A stretch of DNA of 64,000 bases. It comes from Rhodocyclaceae bacterium (GTDB lineage Bacteria > Pseudomonadota > Gammaproteobacteria > Burkholderiales > CAIKXV01). The translations under genes and the position numbers were made by a program. Shown in pieces: positions 17,157-27,180 of the stretch. The DNA lies in contig JADCHX010000021.1 in the NCBI GenBank assembly GCA_020248265.1, forward strand, positions 99,007 to 163,006, in the 5' to 3' direction. Each line of letters begins with the position of its first letter. Within the stretch, counting starts at the first letter, position 1. The notes under the pieces were generated by a model. The model was not told the DNA's origin. It did no database searches and saw only the letters and a list, made by a program, of their open reading frames with translations.

Positions 17157-17182
17157 TAGCACTCGATTTCGGCGAGTGCTAG
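17156..17182 (+). promoter_or_regulatory. CIRCE operator (HrcA binding site)
   Basis: TTAGCACTC at 17156-17164, nine spacer bases, then GAGTGCTAG at 17174-17182. This matches the CIRCE consensus TTAGCACTC-N9-GAGTGCTAA with one change in the last base. HrcA binds it to repress chaperonin genes in the absence of heat stress. Confidence 0.95.
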
Positions 17183-17269
17183 CAGGTCGGGCGGCAGGCA
17201 GCGTACCGGCCACACGCCTCCGGCACTCGGTTGTGTCCAACAGCAGTCATCCAAGCAGGAGATCCACAC

Positions 17270-17560
17270 ATGAAAATCCGTCCGTTGCACGACCGCGTCG
17301 TGGTCCGCCGCCTCGAAGAAGAGCGCAAGACCGCCTCCGGCATCGTCATCCCCGACACCGCCGCTGAAAAGCCCGACCAGGGCGAAGTCATCGCCATCGG
17401 AAACGGCAAGATCCTCGACGACGGCAAGACCCGTCCGCTGGACGTGAAGGTCGGCGACCGTGTCCTGTTCGGCAAGTACTCTGGCCAGACCGTCAAGGTC
17501 AAGGGCGAAGAGTTCCTCGTGATGCGCGAGGAAGACATCATGGGCGTGGTCGAGCTGTAA
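17270..17560 (+). CDS. groES: Co-chaperonin GroES
   Basis: Encodes 96 residues, the full family length. It opens [14 protein letters not shown] and carries the mobile loop ([16 protein letters not shown]) that docks on GroEL. GroES caps the GroEL ring and closes the folding chamber in the cytoplasm. The ATG at 17270 follows CAGGAGA by 7 bases. It is 57 bases ahead of groEL in the same transcript, with CIRCE about 90 bases upstream. Confidence 0.98.
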   Translation: MKIRPLHDRVVVRRLEEERKTASGIVIPDTAAEKPDQGEVIAIGNGKILDDGKTRPLDVKVGDRVLFGKYSGQTVKVKGEEFLVMREEDIMGVVEL

Positions 17561-19264
<1,704 letters not shown>

Positions 19265-19328
19265 CAAGGCCTCCCGGCCTCCGGAACGGCCCGCGCATGC
19301 GCGGGCCCGACTGGACCTGTTTCAGAAG

Positions 19329-19354
19329 AGCCCCGCTTCGGCGGGGCTTTTTTT
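19329..19354 (+). terminator. Rho-independent terminator of groESL
   Basis: Perfect stem AGCCCCGC / GCGGGGCT with a TTCG tetraloop at 19329-19348, followed by a run of T to 19354. It lies about 65 bases after the groEL stop. Confidence 0.93.
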
Positions 19355-19431
19355 CGTGCGCGGTACAGCCGCGCCAGGCCCCGGATGCACCCCGGTTGCA
19401 CGTAGAATGCGCGTGATTTCAAGCGCGAAGC

Positions 19432-20163
19432 GTGAACGACATGACTCCGCCGGCCGTACTTCGACTGCTGCAGAGGTTCAATGGCGCCGCGCGCGCCGAA
19501 CAGGCACGCGCGCCTGACGACCGAGCGGACGCACTCGAGCCTCGGGTGAACTGGGCGATCCAGCCCTGGCGGCGTTCTCCGTTCATCTGGCAGCAGCGTG
19601 CGCTCTCGGGCGCCAGGATCGGCGCGTTCCTGCTCCAGCACGGTTTCCGGCCGATGACGCCGGCCGGTACGGCGCTGCTCGATGCGGCGATCGCCGACCC
19701 CGTGGCGGCGATCGAGGACCCGGCACCGCTATGGGCGGCGCTGTTCGGCCGCCAGCTTGTCGAGTGCAGCCTCGAGGCTGGTGCCGGCCAGCCCCGTGCC
19801 GACCGGTTGCTTGCAGACCTCTCAGCGGCGGCCCGCCCCAGCGTCGCGCTGACCGAAGTCAGGCAGGTGCTTTATCGTGGCCGGATGCTGGTGATGTTCC
19901 GTTACCTCGGGCAGCGGCACGCGTTCAGTGTGTCGCGCCTGGGCAGTCGGCTCGATGTCGACGCGGTCCTGTCGGGGTTCAACGCCCTGATGACATACCT
20001 CGCGCATCCCTGCCGGGGATTCCGGATCGATCGCCCGTGGCCGCCGGAGGGCAGCGCCAATGCGGCCGCGTACCTGATCGTCACGCGCGCGGACCGCTTC
20101 GAAGCCGCTGCCCGCGCGCTCGCGATCCCGCTCGCGGCTCAGCCCGGGCGCCGGACGACGTAG
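19432..20163 (+). CDS. Hypothetical protein, 243 residues
   Basis: I do not recognise a family. The frame opens with GTG at 19432; an ATG at 19441 is an alternative that shortens it by three residues. The protein is soluble, rich in alanine and arginine, with no signal peptide or membrane segment. Codon and third-position GC use look like the neighbours, which supports real coding. Its 3' end overlaps the 3' end of the convergent acetyltransferase gene by 25 bases. It follows the groEL terminator, so it has its own promoter, not located. Confidence 0.6.
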   Translation: MNDMTPPAVLRLLQRFNGAARAEQARAPDDRADALEPRVNWAIQPWRRSPFIWQQRALSGARIGAFLLQHGFRPMTPAGTALLDAAIADPVAAIEDPAPLWAALFGRQLVECSLEAGAGQPRADRLLADLSAAARPSVALTEVRQVLYRGRMLVMFRYLGQRHAFSVSRLGSRLDVDAVLSGFNALMTYLAHPCRGFRIDRPWPPEGSANAAAYLIVTRADRFEAAARALAIPLAAQPGRRTT

Positions 20164-20597
20164 CGTACGAACGCGTCGCGCTTCGCGAAGCGGTCGTACA
20201 GGCCCCGCGCGCGGTAGTTGTCTTCGCGCGTCATCCAGTAGATGCGTGACCAGCCTTCGTCGCGCATGCGCCCGCACAGGTGCTCGATCAGTGCCGCGCC
20301 CACGCCGCGCGCACGTTCGCCCGGCTGCACGTACAGGTCTTCGAGGTAGCAGACCGGCGCGATCTCCCAGGTGTTCGCATGCAGGATGTAGTGGCAGAGG
20401 CCGATCGCGCTGCCGTCGGCACCTTCCGCCACCAGCCCGTGTACGGTCGAGGCCGGGTCGAACAGGCGCGACCACAGCACCTGCGTGGTCGCGGCATCGA
20501 GCGCGACTTCGTAGAAAGCCAGGTAGCCCGCCCACAGTACCTGCCACTGCGGCTGGTCGCGCGGCTCGATCGGGCGGATGGCCACGGTGGCGTGCAT
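20139..20597 (-). CDS. GNAT-family N-acetyltransferase
   Basis: Encodes 152 residues. It begins with VAIRPIEPRDQPQW, typical of GNAT strand 1 and helix 1. The acetyl-CoA site is in LEDLYVQPGERARGVGAALIEH, matching the Q/RxxGxG/A pattern (RARGVGAAL). The C-terminal WMTREDNYRARGLYDRF is typical of GNAT motif B. It transfers acetyl from acetyl-CoA to an amine; small proteins like this often acetylate an amino acid, polyamine or antibiotic. The substrate cannot be told. It lies 21 bases downstream of the decarboxylase-like gene on the same strand and could be the tail of that operon. Confidence 0.9.
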   Translation of the reverse strand: MHATVAIRPIEPRDQPQWQVLWAGYLAFYEVALDAATTQVLWSRLFDPASTVHGLVAEGADGSAIGLCHYILHANTWEIAPVCYLEDLYVQPGERARGVGAALIEHLCGRMRDEGWSRIYWMTREDNYRARGLYDRFAKRDAFVRYVVRRPG

Positions 20598-20618
20598 CGG
20601 TCGGTCGTCCCGGGGCGC

Positions 20619-21629
20619 TCAGCAGCGAGCCAGCTGCAGCGCGCCGGGGGCGAAGAACTCGTCCAGCGTGACCGGGCGGTCGATCAGGCCCTGCGCATGC
20701 GCCCAGCCGATCTGCGTCTCGACCGTGCGCCGGTTCTCGGGTGCATCGCCGGCACCCACGCCCGAAGCTACGCCATACGGCCAGAAATCATGGCCCATGA
20801 CGCCGCGCGTCTGCTCCAGGTGCGTGGGCGTCCACGGCAGCATCACCTTCGGCGCCTGCTCGATCTCGAGGTCTGCCACCGCGAGGTCGCGTGCCTTGGC
20901 GAACGCTGCCATCAGCGCGGGTGCCAGTGACGGATGCGCGTCGAGGATGCTTCGCCGCACGACCATCACGTGCATGATCGGGAACAGTGCGGTGTCGCGC
21001 CAGTAGCGCTGCTCTTCGGCGGCGTAGTCGGGGAACATGCGCATCACGGTGCGCCCGTCGAAGGTACGTGGCGGCGTGTATGCGCAGAGGGCGTCGAGCC
21101 CGCCCTCGGCGACCAGGTCGGCGAGAAAGCGCCCGCCCGAGGTCTCGATCGACCAGCCGTTGCGCAGCTTCGGTGCGGTGACCTGTGCGCGCTCCTGGCG
21201 GTCGACATCGCCGACCACCCAGCGCACCTTCGACAGGTCGACGCCGTAGTAGTCTGCCCAGATGCCGCGCACCACCAGCGACACGGTATTCGTGAACTCG
21301 CGCGTGCCGACCCGGCGCCCTTCGATGTCCTTCGGCGTACGGATGCCGGCCGCGCCACGCACGAACATCGCGTGATGGCGGAAGCAGCGGGTCGGGAAGA
21401 TCGGCAGCGCGACGTACGGCGAGGCACCGCGTGCAGTGGCGATCAGGTAGTTGCAGAACGACAGTTCGGTGATGTCGAACTCGGCGGTTTCGAACGCGCG
21501 CGAGAACAGGCTTTCGAGTTCGCCCGAGGTCCAGGCGACGTCGAAGCCTTCGACCGGAGCCCGCCCGTCGAGCAGCGCCCGCGTGCGGTCGAAAAGCCCG
21601 ACCGCGCCGGTGATCTTCGGCAGGCTCAA
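20619..21629 (-). CDS. 4,5-dihydroxyphthalate decarboxylase-like / substrate-binding-fold protein
   Basis: Encodes about 336 residues with the two-lobed periplasmic-binding-protein type II fold seen in 4,5-dihydroxyphthalate decarboxylase and related ABC binding proteins. Typical stretches are FDITELSFCNYLIA, GRRVGTREFTNTVSL and RRSILDAHPSLAPALMAAF. There is no signal peptide, which favours a cytoplasmic enzyme over a receptor. The start is set at TTG 21629, which overlaps the stop of the nitrile-hydratase alpha gene (TTGA); no ATG or GTG fits. Being coupled to a nitrile hydratase-like enzyme, it may process or bind the same substrate or its carboxylated product. True activity is unknown. Confidence 0.75.
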   Translation of the reverse strand: MSLPKITGAVGLFDRTRALLDGRAPVEGFDVAWTSGELESLFSRAFETAEFDITELSFCNYLIATARGASPYVALPIFPTRCFRHHAMFVRGAAGIRTPKDIEGRRVGTREFTNTVSLVVRGIWADYYGVDLSKVRWVVGDVDRQERAQVTAPKLRNGWSIETSGGRFLADLVAEGGLDALCAYTPPRTFDGRTVMRMFPDYAAEEQRYWRDTALFPIMHVMVVRRSILDAHPSLAPALMAAFAKARDLAVADLEIEQAPKVMLPWTPTHLEQTRGVMGHDFWPYGVASGVGAGDAPENRRTVETQIGWAHAQGLIDRPVTLDEFFAPGALQLARC

Positions 21630-22291
21630 GCCTTCACCGCCGGCAGCGCGCTGACGCCGACCATGCTGTCGCGCGACACCAGTTGCGCGAGCTGCGCCTC
21701 GGACATGCCTTCGCTGCCTTCCGGGCGCATCGGCAGCACGATGTAGCGCAGGTCGGCCGTGGAGTCGTGCACCCGCACCGCGACATCGTCGGGCAGTACG
21801 GTGCCGAACTCGCGCAGAACCGCGCGCGGTTCGCGCACCAGCCGCGCGCGGTAGGCGCGGCTCTTGTACCAGGCCGGCGGCATGCCCAGCAGCATGCGCG
21901 GGTAGCACGAGCAGAGGGTGCAGACGATCACGTTGTGCACCTTCGGCGTGTTCTCGACCACCGTGAGCTTCACGTCGAACACGTTCATGTCGAAGCCCAG
22001 CGATTCGCAGGCGGCGGTGGCGTCCTGCAGCAGCAGCCCCTTGAAGGCCGGGTCGACCCAGGCGCGAGCGACCACGCGCGCGCCGCCTTCCGGCGTGCGG
22101 CTGTCGTAGCTCTCGACCGTGCGCCGGACCTCGTCGGCGGTGAGCACGTTCTTCTCCATCAGCAGTTCGCGCACCGCGATCTCGAGCTTGCGGTAGTAGT
22201 CGAGGGTGTCATCGTGGTCGCGCTGCGGTGCGTGCGGATCGATTGCGCCGGCTTCGCCGTGCGCGTGCGGGTGGTCGTGTCCGATGTGCAT
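21626..22291 (-). CDS. Cobalt-type nitrile hydratase alpha / thiocyanate hydrolase gamma-like subunit
   Basis: Encodes 221 residues. The metal site VCTLCSC with C124, C127 and C129 is intact. Threonine, not serine, after the first cysteine marks the cobalt (non-corrin) class. The family hydrates nitriles to amides or, in thiocyanate hydrolase, splits thiocyanate to carbonyl sulfide and ammonia. The N-terminus is unusual: HIGHDHPHAHGE, a histidine-rich stretch that may help hold metal. Its start is one base after the stop of the beta C-half gene, in a tightly packed operon of four genes. The split beta partner points to the three-subunit type, but the substrate is not decided. Confidence 0.9.
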   Translation of the reverse strand: MHIGHDHPHAHGEAGAIDPHAPQRDHDDTLDYYRKLEIAVRELLMEKNVLTADEVRRTVESYDSRTPEGGARVVARAWVDPAFKGLLLQDATAACESLGFDMNVFDVKLTVVENTPKVHNVIVCTLCSCYPRMLLGMPPAWYKSRAYRARLVREPRAVLREFGTVLPDDVAVRVHDSTADLRYIVLPMRPEGSEGMSEAQLAQLVSRDSMVGVSALPAVKA

Positions 22292-22292
22292 G

Positions 22293-22580
22293 TCAGGCCT
22301 TCCTGAGCCAGTGTTCGTAGAGGTCGACGTCGATGGTGTCGACCGCGGGGCCCTGGTAGTCGGGCCAGACCTCGGCCTGTGCGAAGCGCACCCGGTACAG
22401 CATGCGCTTGGGCTCGCCGCTGCGGCCGTAGGCCAGTTCCTCGGGATTGCGGAAGGGGCCGACCGCGCGTTCGATCACGCCGCGCTTGCCGCGCACGTAG
22501 AACGGTGTGCGGATGTGGCCGGGCACGTCGGCGTCGAGCACCGCGACGGTGTCGCCGGGCGAGAGCGTTCCGGGGTTCAT
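22293..22580 (-). CDS. Nitrile hydratase beta C-terminal half (SH3-like) as a separate subunit
   Basis: Encodes 95 residues corresponding to the C-terminal half of a standard nitrile hydratase beta subunit, or the alpha subunit of thiocyanate hydrolase. Signature GHIRTPFYVRGKRG is followed by MLYRVRFAQAEVW, the typical small-barrel pattern. The arginine in HIRTP corresponds to one that contacts the metal-site cysteines in the family. The ATG at 22580 overlaps the stop of the N-half gene (ATGA), so the two halves are made together. The break between halves is a clean gene split, not a frameshift. Confidence 0.88.
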   Translation of the reverse strand: MNPGTLSPGDTVAVLDADVPGHIRTPFYVRGKRGVIERAVGPFRNPEELAYGRSGEPKRMLYRVRFAQAEVWPDYQGPAVDTIDVDLYEHWLRKA

Positions 22581-22885
22581 GGCAGCACGTCCCTGCGCTG
22601 CTCGATGTCGGCGACCTTGGCGGCCAGTTCCTCGATCGAGATGAGCCCCTTGGCGATCAGGTTGGTGCTGATCGACTGGATGCGCCGCTGCGCGTAGCCG
22701 GCGCCGTGGTAGACCTCGGCGCCGACCGATTCCAGGCCACGCCGGTTTTCGTCCACGCGCATCACGCCTTTCTGCGAGAGCAGCAGCAGCATCGCCTCCA
22801 CTCGCTTCTCCCAGAGCATCATCTCGTGTTCCTGCTTCGGGATCTCGCCGGCGGGCTCGCCGCCGATGTCGTGGTAACCCTTCAT
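22577..22885 (-). CDS. Nitrile hydratase beta N-terminal half as a separate subunit
   Basis: Encodes 102 residues. It begins MKGYHDIGGEPAG, matching the MNGxHDxGG start of nitrile hydratase beta, and continues with WEKRVEAMLLLLSQKG and YAQRRIQSI, typical of the helical N-half. It is the first gene of the cluster, so transcription order is N-half, C-half, alpha, decarboxylase-like. The same order of halves, with a gamma-type subunit third, is known from thiocyanate hydrolase (scnB, scnA, scnC). It is shorter than ScnB, so identity as scnB is not claimed. Confidence 0.85.
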   Translation of the reverse strand: MKGYHDIGGEPAGEIPKQEHEMMLWEKRVEAMLLLLSQKGVMRVDENRRGLESVGAEVYHGAGYAQRRIQSISTNLIAKGLISIEELAAKVADIEQRRDVLP

Positions 22886-23036
22886 GGCCGGGCCTTTCAG
22901 GCTTGAGCGTCGATAGGCCTATTCTGCATCAGCGCCGAGCCGTGTGCAGCGCCGTCAGCACGCCCGGCACTTGCCTAAAGGGGCGCGGATGAACATCATT
23001 GCCGTCCCGATTTCCCAATCCTCCAGAGGTCCTTCG

Positions 23037-24041
23037 ATGAACCGCCTTTCCACGCCTGCCGGAACCGTCCCGCGCCGCGCGCACGCTGGCATGCCGCTCG
23101 CGGCCGCAGTGGTTTTCGCCATCGCCGCCCCCGCAGCGTCTGCCCAGGAGTTCCCCCAGCGGCCGGTGCGCATCATGGTGGGCTTCTCCGCCGGCAGCGT
23201 GGTCGACATCTCGGCACGGGTCGTTGCCGAGAAACTGTCCGACGGTCTCAAGCAACCGGTGGTGATCGACAACCGACCCAGCGCCGGTGGCATCGTCGCC
23301 GGTGAACTCGTCGCGCGCGGCAACCCCGACGGCTACACCATCCTTTCGGTGTCGGCCTCGCATGCGATCGGCCCGGCGGTGACCGCCAAGCTGCCGTACG
23401 ACATCCTGAAAGACTTCGCCGGCATCAGCACCACGGTGAACGTGGCCTCGGTGCTGGTCACCGCGGCGAGCGGCCCGAAGACCGTGAAGGAACTCATCGC
23501 CCAGGCGAAGGCCAAGCCCGGCTCGATGAACTTCTCCTCCGGCGGTATCGCATCGTCGACCCACTTCGTCGCTGAACTGTTCAACAGCATGGCCGGTATC
23601 CAGGCCACGCACGTACCGTTCAAGGGCATCCCCGAGGCGCTCAACGCCGTGATCGCGGGTACCGTGAACTACACGATCACGCCGATGCCGAATGCGATCC
23701 CGCAGACCGCCAGTGGCAAGGTCAACGCCCTGGGCATCACGGTAGCCAAGCGCCAGCCGCAGATGCCCGACACCCCGACCATTGCCGAAGCGGGCCTGGC
23801 CGGTTTCCGCTACGACACCTGGTTCGGCCTGCTCGCCCCGGCGGCAACGCCGCGGCCGATCGTCGATCGCCTGAACGCCGAGGTCGTGCGCGTGCTGAAC
23901 CTGCCGGAGATCCGCGAGCGCTTCCGCACGCTGGGCGCAGACCCGATCCCGATGGGTGCGCGCGAGTTCGACAAGTTCATCGCCCAGCAGGCGCAGCGCT
24001 TCGTCGAGGTGGCGAAGCAGGCGAACATCAAGGCCGAGTGA
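23037..24041 (+). CDS. Bug/TctC-family solute receptor 4
   Basis: Encodes 334 residues. Two in-frame ATGs exist. The one at 23037 follows AGAGG by 8 bases and gives a normal signal peptide ending SAQ, while that at 22989 adds a poorly charged leader. The mature start is EFPQRPVRIMVGFSAGSVVD, in which a serine replaces the second glycine of the common GG pair; NRPSAGG stands in place of NRPGAGG. It is divergent from the nitrile hydratase operon, and its stop overlaps the GTG of a sugar kinase (GTGA). A receptor coupled to a sugar kinase is odd for a family that binds carboxylates. Confidence 0.9.
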   Translation: MNRLSTPAGTVPRRAHAGMPLAAAVVFAIAAPAASAQEFPQRPVRIMVGFSAGSVVDISARVVAEKLSDGLKQPVVIDNRPSAGGIVAGELVARGNPDGYTILSVSASHAIGPAVTAKLPYDILKDFAGISTTVNVASVLVTAASGPKTVKELIAQAKAKPGSMNFSSGGIASSTHFVAELFNSMAGIQATHVPFKGIPEALNAVIAGTVNYTITPMPNAIPQTASGKVNALGITVAKRQPQMPDTPTIAEAGLAGFRYDTWFGLLAPAATPRPIVDRLNAEVVRVLNLPEIRERFRTLGADPIPMGAREFDKFIAQQAQRFVEVAKQANIKAE

Positions 24042-24997
24042 CCACCGCCGGTCCAGGCATCGACGAGCGCGGCAGCGCATCGCTGCGCATCGGGATCGAC
24101 CTCGGCGGCACCAAGATCGAGGCGATCGCGATCGATGCGCAGGGCGCGCAGCGCGTACGCATGCGCCGCCCGACGCCGCAGGGCGACTACGAAGCGACGC
24201 TCGAGGCGATTGTCGCGCTGGTCGCCGGGATCGAGTCCGACCCGTCGCTTGCGCCCCTTGGGCCAGCCCGGGTCGGGGTTGGCACCCCTGGCGCGTTCTC
24301 CAGCGTGACCGGCCGGCTGAAGAACGCCAATTCGACCTGCCTGAACGGCCGCGCACTCGCGGCCGACCTCGAAGCACGGCTCGCCCGGCCGCTGCGCTTC
24401 GCCAACGACGCGAACTGCTTCGCGTTGTCCGAGGCAACGGATGGCGCTGCCGCTGGAGCGCGCGTGGTGTTCGGCGTGATCCTGGGCACCGGCGTTGGCG
24501 GAGGCGTCGTGGTCGACGGGCGCGTGCTCGAAGGCCGCAACGCGATTGCCGGCGAATGGGGGCACAACCCGCTGCCGCTGATGGACGAGCATGACTGGCC
24601 GCGTCCCGACTGCTACTGCGGCCGCGCCGGATGCGTCGAGACCTGGCTGTCCGGCCCGGCCCTGGCTGCCGACCATCTGCGTACGACCGGCCAGGCGCTG
24701 TCTGCGCAGGCAGTAGCCGCCAGGGCAGCGACGGGCGATGCCCGGTGCGTGGATACGCTGGAACGCTACTGCGGGCGCGCGGCCCGCGCGCTGGCGGGCG
24801 TGATCAACCTGCTCGACCCGGACGTGATCGTGCTCGGAGGCGGCCTGTCGAACATCGATCGCCTGTACGAGCGCATCCCCGCGCTCTGGGGCGCGCATGT
24901 GTTCTCCGACCGTGTGGATACGTTGCTGGTGCGCAACCGCCACGGAGATTCGTCCGGCGTACGCGGCGCCGCCTGGCTCTGGCCGGCGCAGGGCTGA
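24038..24997 (+). CDS. mak: ROK-family fructokinase, Mak type
   Basis: Encodes 319 residues. It follows E. coli Mak closely: IGIDLGGTKIEAIA at the phosphate loop, KNANSTCLNG, RFANDANCFALSEA with the catalytic aspartate, GTGVGGGVVVDG, and near the C-terminus DPDVIVLGGGLSN and HGDSSGVRGAAWLWP. The ROK zinc site is complete: GHNPLP followed by CYCGRAGCVE. It phosphorylates fructose, and often other hexoses slowly, using ATP. The GTG at 24038 overlaps the receptor stop, so expression is tied to that receptor. The convergent receptor gene starts 12 bases after its stop. Confidence 0.9.
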   Translation: MTTAGPGIDERGSASLRIGIDLGGTKIEAIAIDAQGAQRVRMRRPTPQGDYEATLEAIVALVAGIESDPSLAPLGPARVGVGTPGAFSSVTGRLKNANSTCLNGRALAADLEARLARPLRFANDANCFALSEATDGAAAGARVVFGVILGTGVGGGVVVDGRVLEGRNAIAGEWGHNPLPLMDEHDWPRPDCYCGRAGCVETWLSGPALAADHLRTTGQALSAQAVAARAATGDARCVDTLERYCGRAARALAGVINLLDPDVIVLGGGLSNIDRLYERIPALWGAHVFSDRVDTLLVRNRHGDSSGVRGAAWLWPAQG

Positions 24998-25009
24998 GCC
25001 CGCCGGTAT

Positions 25010-26050
25010 TCAGTCGGCGCGCGCGCCGGAGTCGCGGATGATGCGCGCGTACTTCGGTTGTTCGGCGCGGATGAACGCGGCGAACTGCGCCGGGGTGTTG
25101 CCGACCGGTTCCGACCCGAAGGTGGCCAGCCGTTCGCGCACCTCCGGCAACTGCAGGCTGTCGACGATCGCACGGTGCAGGCGGTCGAGGATCGGTGCCG
25201 GCAGCCCGGCGGGCGCGAACACGCCGAACCAGGTGCTGATGTCGAAGCCGGGCACGCCGGCTTCCTGCATCGTCGGCAGTTCCGGCAGGAAGGCACTGCG
25301 GGTGCGGGTCGTGACCGCGAGTGCCCGCACCTTGCCGGCGCGCACCTGCGGCAATGCCGAGGCAAGGTTGTCGAACATCATCGGGACCTGTCCGCCGACG
25401 AGGTCGGCCAGTGCCGGCGCAGCACCCTTGTACGGCACATGCACCAGTTCGATCTTCGCCGCGGTCTTCAGCAGTTCGCCGGCCAGATGCCCGCCACTGC
25501 CGCTGCCGCCCGACGCGAAGGCGAGCCCGCCGGGCCGCGCCCGGGCCAGCGCGACCAGCGCCTGTACCGAATCTGCCTTGACCGACGGATGCACGACCAG
25601 CACGTTGGGCACGTTCGCGACGAGCGTCACCGGCGTGAAGTCGCGCACCGCGTCGTAGCCGACGGCCGGGTACAGGTAGGGATTGACCGCGTGCGTGGAC
25701 AGCGCGCCCATCAGCAGCGTGTAGCCATCCCCCGCCGAGCGTGCGACCAGTTGCGCACCGAGGCTGCCGCCGGCGCCGGGACGATTGTCGACGAGCACCG
25801 GCTGACCGAAACGTTCCGCCAGCCGGCTGCCGATCAGCCGCGCGCTGATGTCGAGCGGGCCGCCTGGCGGGAACGGGACGACGAAACGGATCGGCTTCGA
25901 GGGCCAGGGCTCCGCGGCGGCGGCGCTGGCACTCGCTGCGGCGGCGGGCGCGGCGGCGGCGAACATCGATGCACCGACCAGCATCGACGCTGCGGCCGCG
26001 CTGCGCGAAGCGGCGATCGGGGGAGCCTGCATCCGGTGCGTGCGCGTCAT
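25010..26050 (-). CDS. Bug/TctC-family solute receptor 5
   Basis: Encodes 346 residues. The export signal is long and almost entirely alanine in its distal half, so cleavage is likely before EPWPSKPIRFVVPFPPGG. Family motifs NRPGAGG and DGYTLLMG are intact. The ATG at 26050 overlaps the stop of the next-upstream receptor (ATGA), forming a coupled pair. Two receptors translated in tandem without a permease gene is unusual and suggests a recent duplication followed by divergence. Confidence 0.92.
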   Translation of the reverse strand: MTRTHRMQAPPIAASRSAAAASMLVGASMFAAAAPAAAASASAAAAEPWPSKPIRFVVPFPPGGPLDISARLIGSRLAERFGQPVLVDNRPGAGGSLGAQLVARSAGDGYTLLMGALSTHAVNPYLYPAVGYDAVRDFTPVTLVANVPNVLVVHPSVKADSVQALVALARARPGGLAFASGGSGSGGHLAGELLKTAAKIELVHVPYKGAAPALADLVGGQVPMMFDNLASALPQVRAGKVRALAVTTRTRSAFLPELPTMQEAGVPGFDISTWFGVFAPAGLPAPILDRLHRAIVDSLQLPEVRERLATFGSEPVGNTPAQFAAFIRAEQPKYARIIRDSGARAD

Positions 26051-27072
26051 TGTGCGGTGATCCCGGCCTGCCTGATCAGCCTGGCCCAGCGCTCGTACTC
26101 CTGGCCGACGAATCTGCTGAACTGCTCCGGCGTGCTGGCGATCGTCTCCAGGCCCGCCTCACTGTAGCGCGTGAGCAGGGGCGGGCTGGCCAGCGCCTTG
26201 CGCGCGGTCGCACTGATCTCCTGCACCAGGGCGGCGGGCAGGCGGGCCGGCCCGAACAGCCCGTACCAGGTGACCGACTCGAAGCCGGGCAATCCTGCCT
26301 CGCCGTAGGTCGGGGCGTCCGGCAGCGCGACCGAACGTTTCGTGGACCCGTTGGCGATGACCTTCAGCTTGCCACTCTTGACGTAAGGCAGCACGGTCGG
26401 GATGCTGGTGATGGTCAGCTGCAGCGTGCCGGCTAGCAGGTCGACGACCATCGGCGTGGTGCCCTTGTAGGGCACGTGCAGCGCCTGCACGCCGGCCGTG
26501 AAGGCGAACATCTCGAAAGCAAGGTGCGTCGAGCTGCCCTGTCCGACCGAGCCGTAGTTGAGCTTGCCCGGCTGCGCCTTCATCAGCGCGATCACTTCCT
26601 TCAGGTTGTTCGCGGGAAGCTGCGCATGGGCGACCAGGAAGAACGGGCTGTTCACCATCTGGGTGATCGGCGTGAAGTCTTTCAGCGGGTGGTATTTCAC
26701 TGCGGGAATCAGCAGCGGCGCGGCGACCATTCCGGAATGCGTGCCGGTGAGCAGGGTGTAGCCGTCCGCCGGGGATACGCGCACGATCTCGTTGCCGATC
26801 GAACCACCGCCACCGGGACGCGGATCGACGATCACCGGCTGGCCCCAGAGTTTCGACAGTTCGTCTGCGGCGCCACGCGTGACGAAATCGACCGGGCCGC
26901 CGGCCGGGAAGGTATGTACCAGGCGCACCGCCCGCGACGGGAACGATTGCGCCTGTGCCGCCGTGACCGCCAGCAGCGCGGCCGTGGCCAGTGTCAGTGC
27001 CTGCGTCATGCGGACCCAGACTGTCGGTCGTATCGGGTGCATGCCGTTCGTGCGGCGTGTCGTGTCGTCCAT
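26047..27072 (-). CDS. Bug/TctC-family solute receptor 6
   Basis: Encodes 341 residues. The ATG at 27072 has GAGGAG six bases upstream, so I keep it over two internal ATGs, although it adds a 20-residue charged leader before the hydrophobic core. The mature start is SFPSRAVRLVHTFPAGGPVDFV, where VHTF replaces the common VVPF. The binding-loop motif reads DPRPGGGG instead of DNRPGAGG. It differs enough from receptor 5 that a different ligand is likely. It is divergent from the acyl-CoA synthetase gene 108 bases away. Confidence 0.9.
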   Translation of the reverse strand: MDDTTRRTNGMHPIRPTVWVRMTQALTLATAALLAVTAAQAQSFPSRAVRLVHTFPAGGPVDFVTRGAADELSKLWGQPVIVDPRPGGGGSIGNEIVRVSPADGYTLLTGTHSGMVAAPLLIPAVKYHPLKDFTPITQMVNSPFFLVAHAQLPANNLKEVIALMKAQPGKLNYGSVGQGSSTHLAFEMFAFTAGVQALHVPYKGTTPMVVDLLAGTLQLTITSIPTVLPYVKSGKLKVIANGSTKRSVALPDAPTYGEAGLPGFESVTWYGLFGPARLPAALVQEISATARKALASPPLLTRYSEAGLETIASTPEQFSRFVGQEYERWARLIRQAGITAQ

Positions 27073-27131
27073 GTCGTTCTCCTCGCGTGTCTATGGTGCC
27101 ACATCGCCGCAGGTGGCCTGGCCTGCCCAAA

Positions 27132-27160
27132 TTGCCCGGCCACGGCGGTTGCGCTATCGT
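27132..27160 (+). promoter_or_regulatory. Candidate promoter of the acyl-CoA synthetase gene
   Basis: TTGCCC at 27132-27137 and TATCGT at 27155-27160 with a 17-base spacer, about 20 bases before the GTG at 27181. The short leader leaves little room for a ribosome site, and none is seen, so this may be a near-leaderless message. Sequence inference only. Confidence 0.3.
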
Positions 27161-27180
27161 CGGCGCCCCATGCAGCAACC

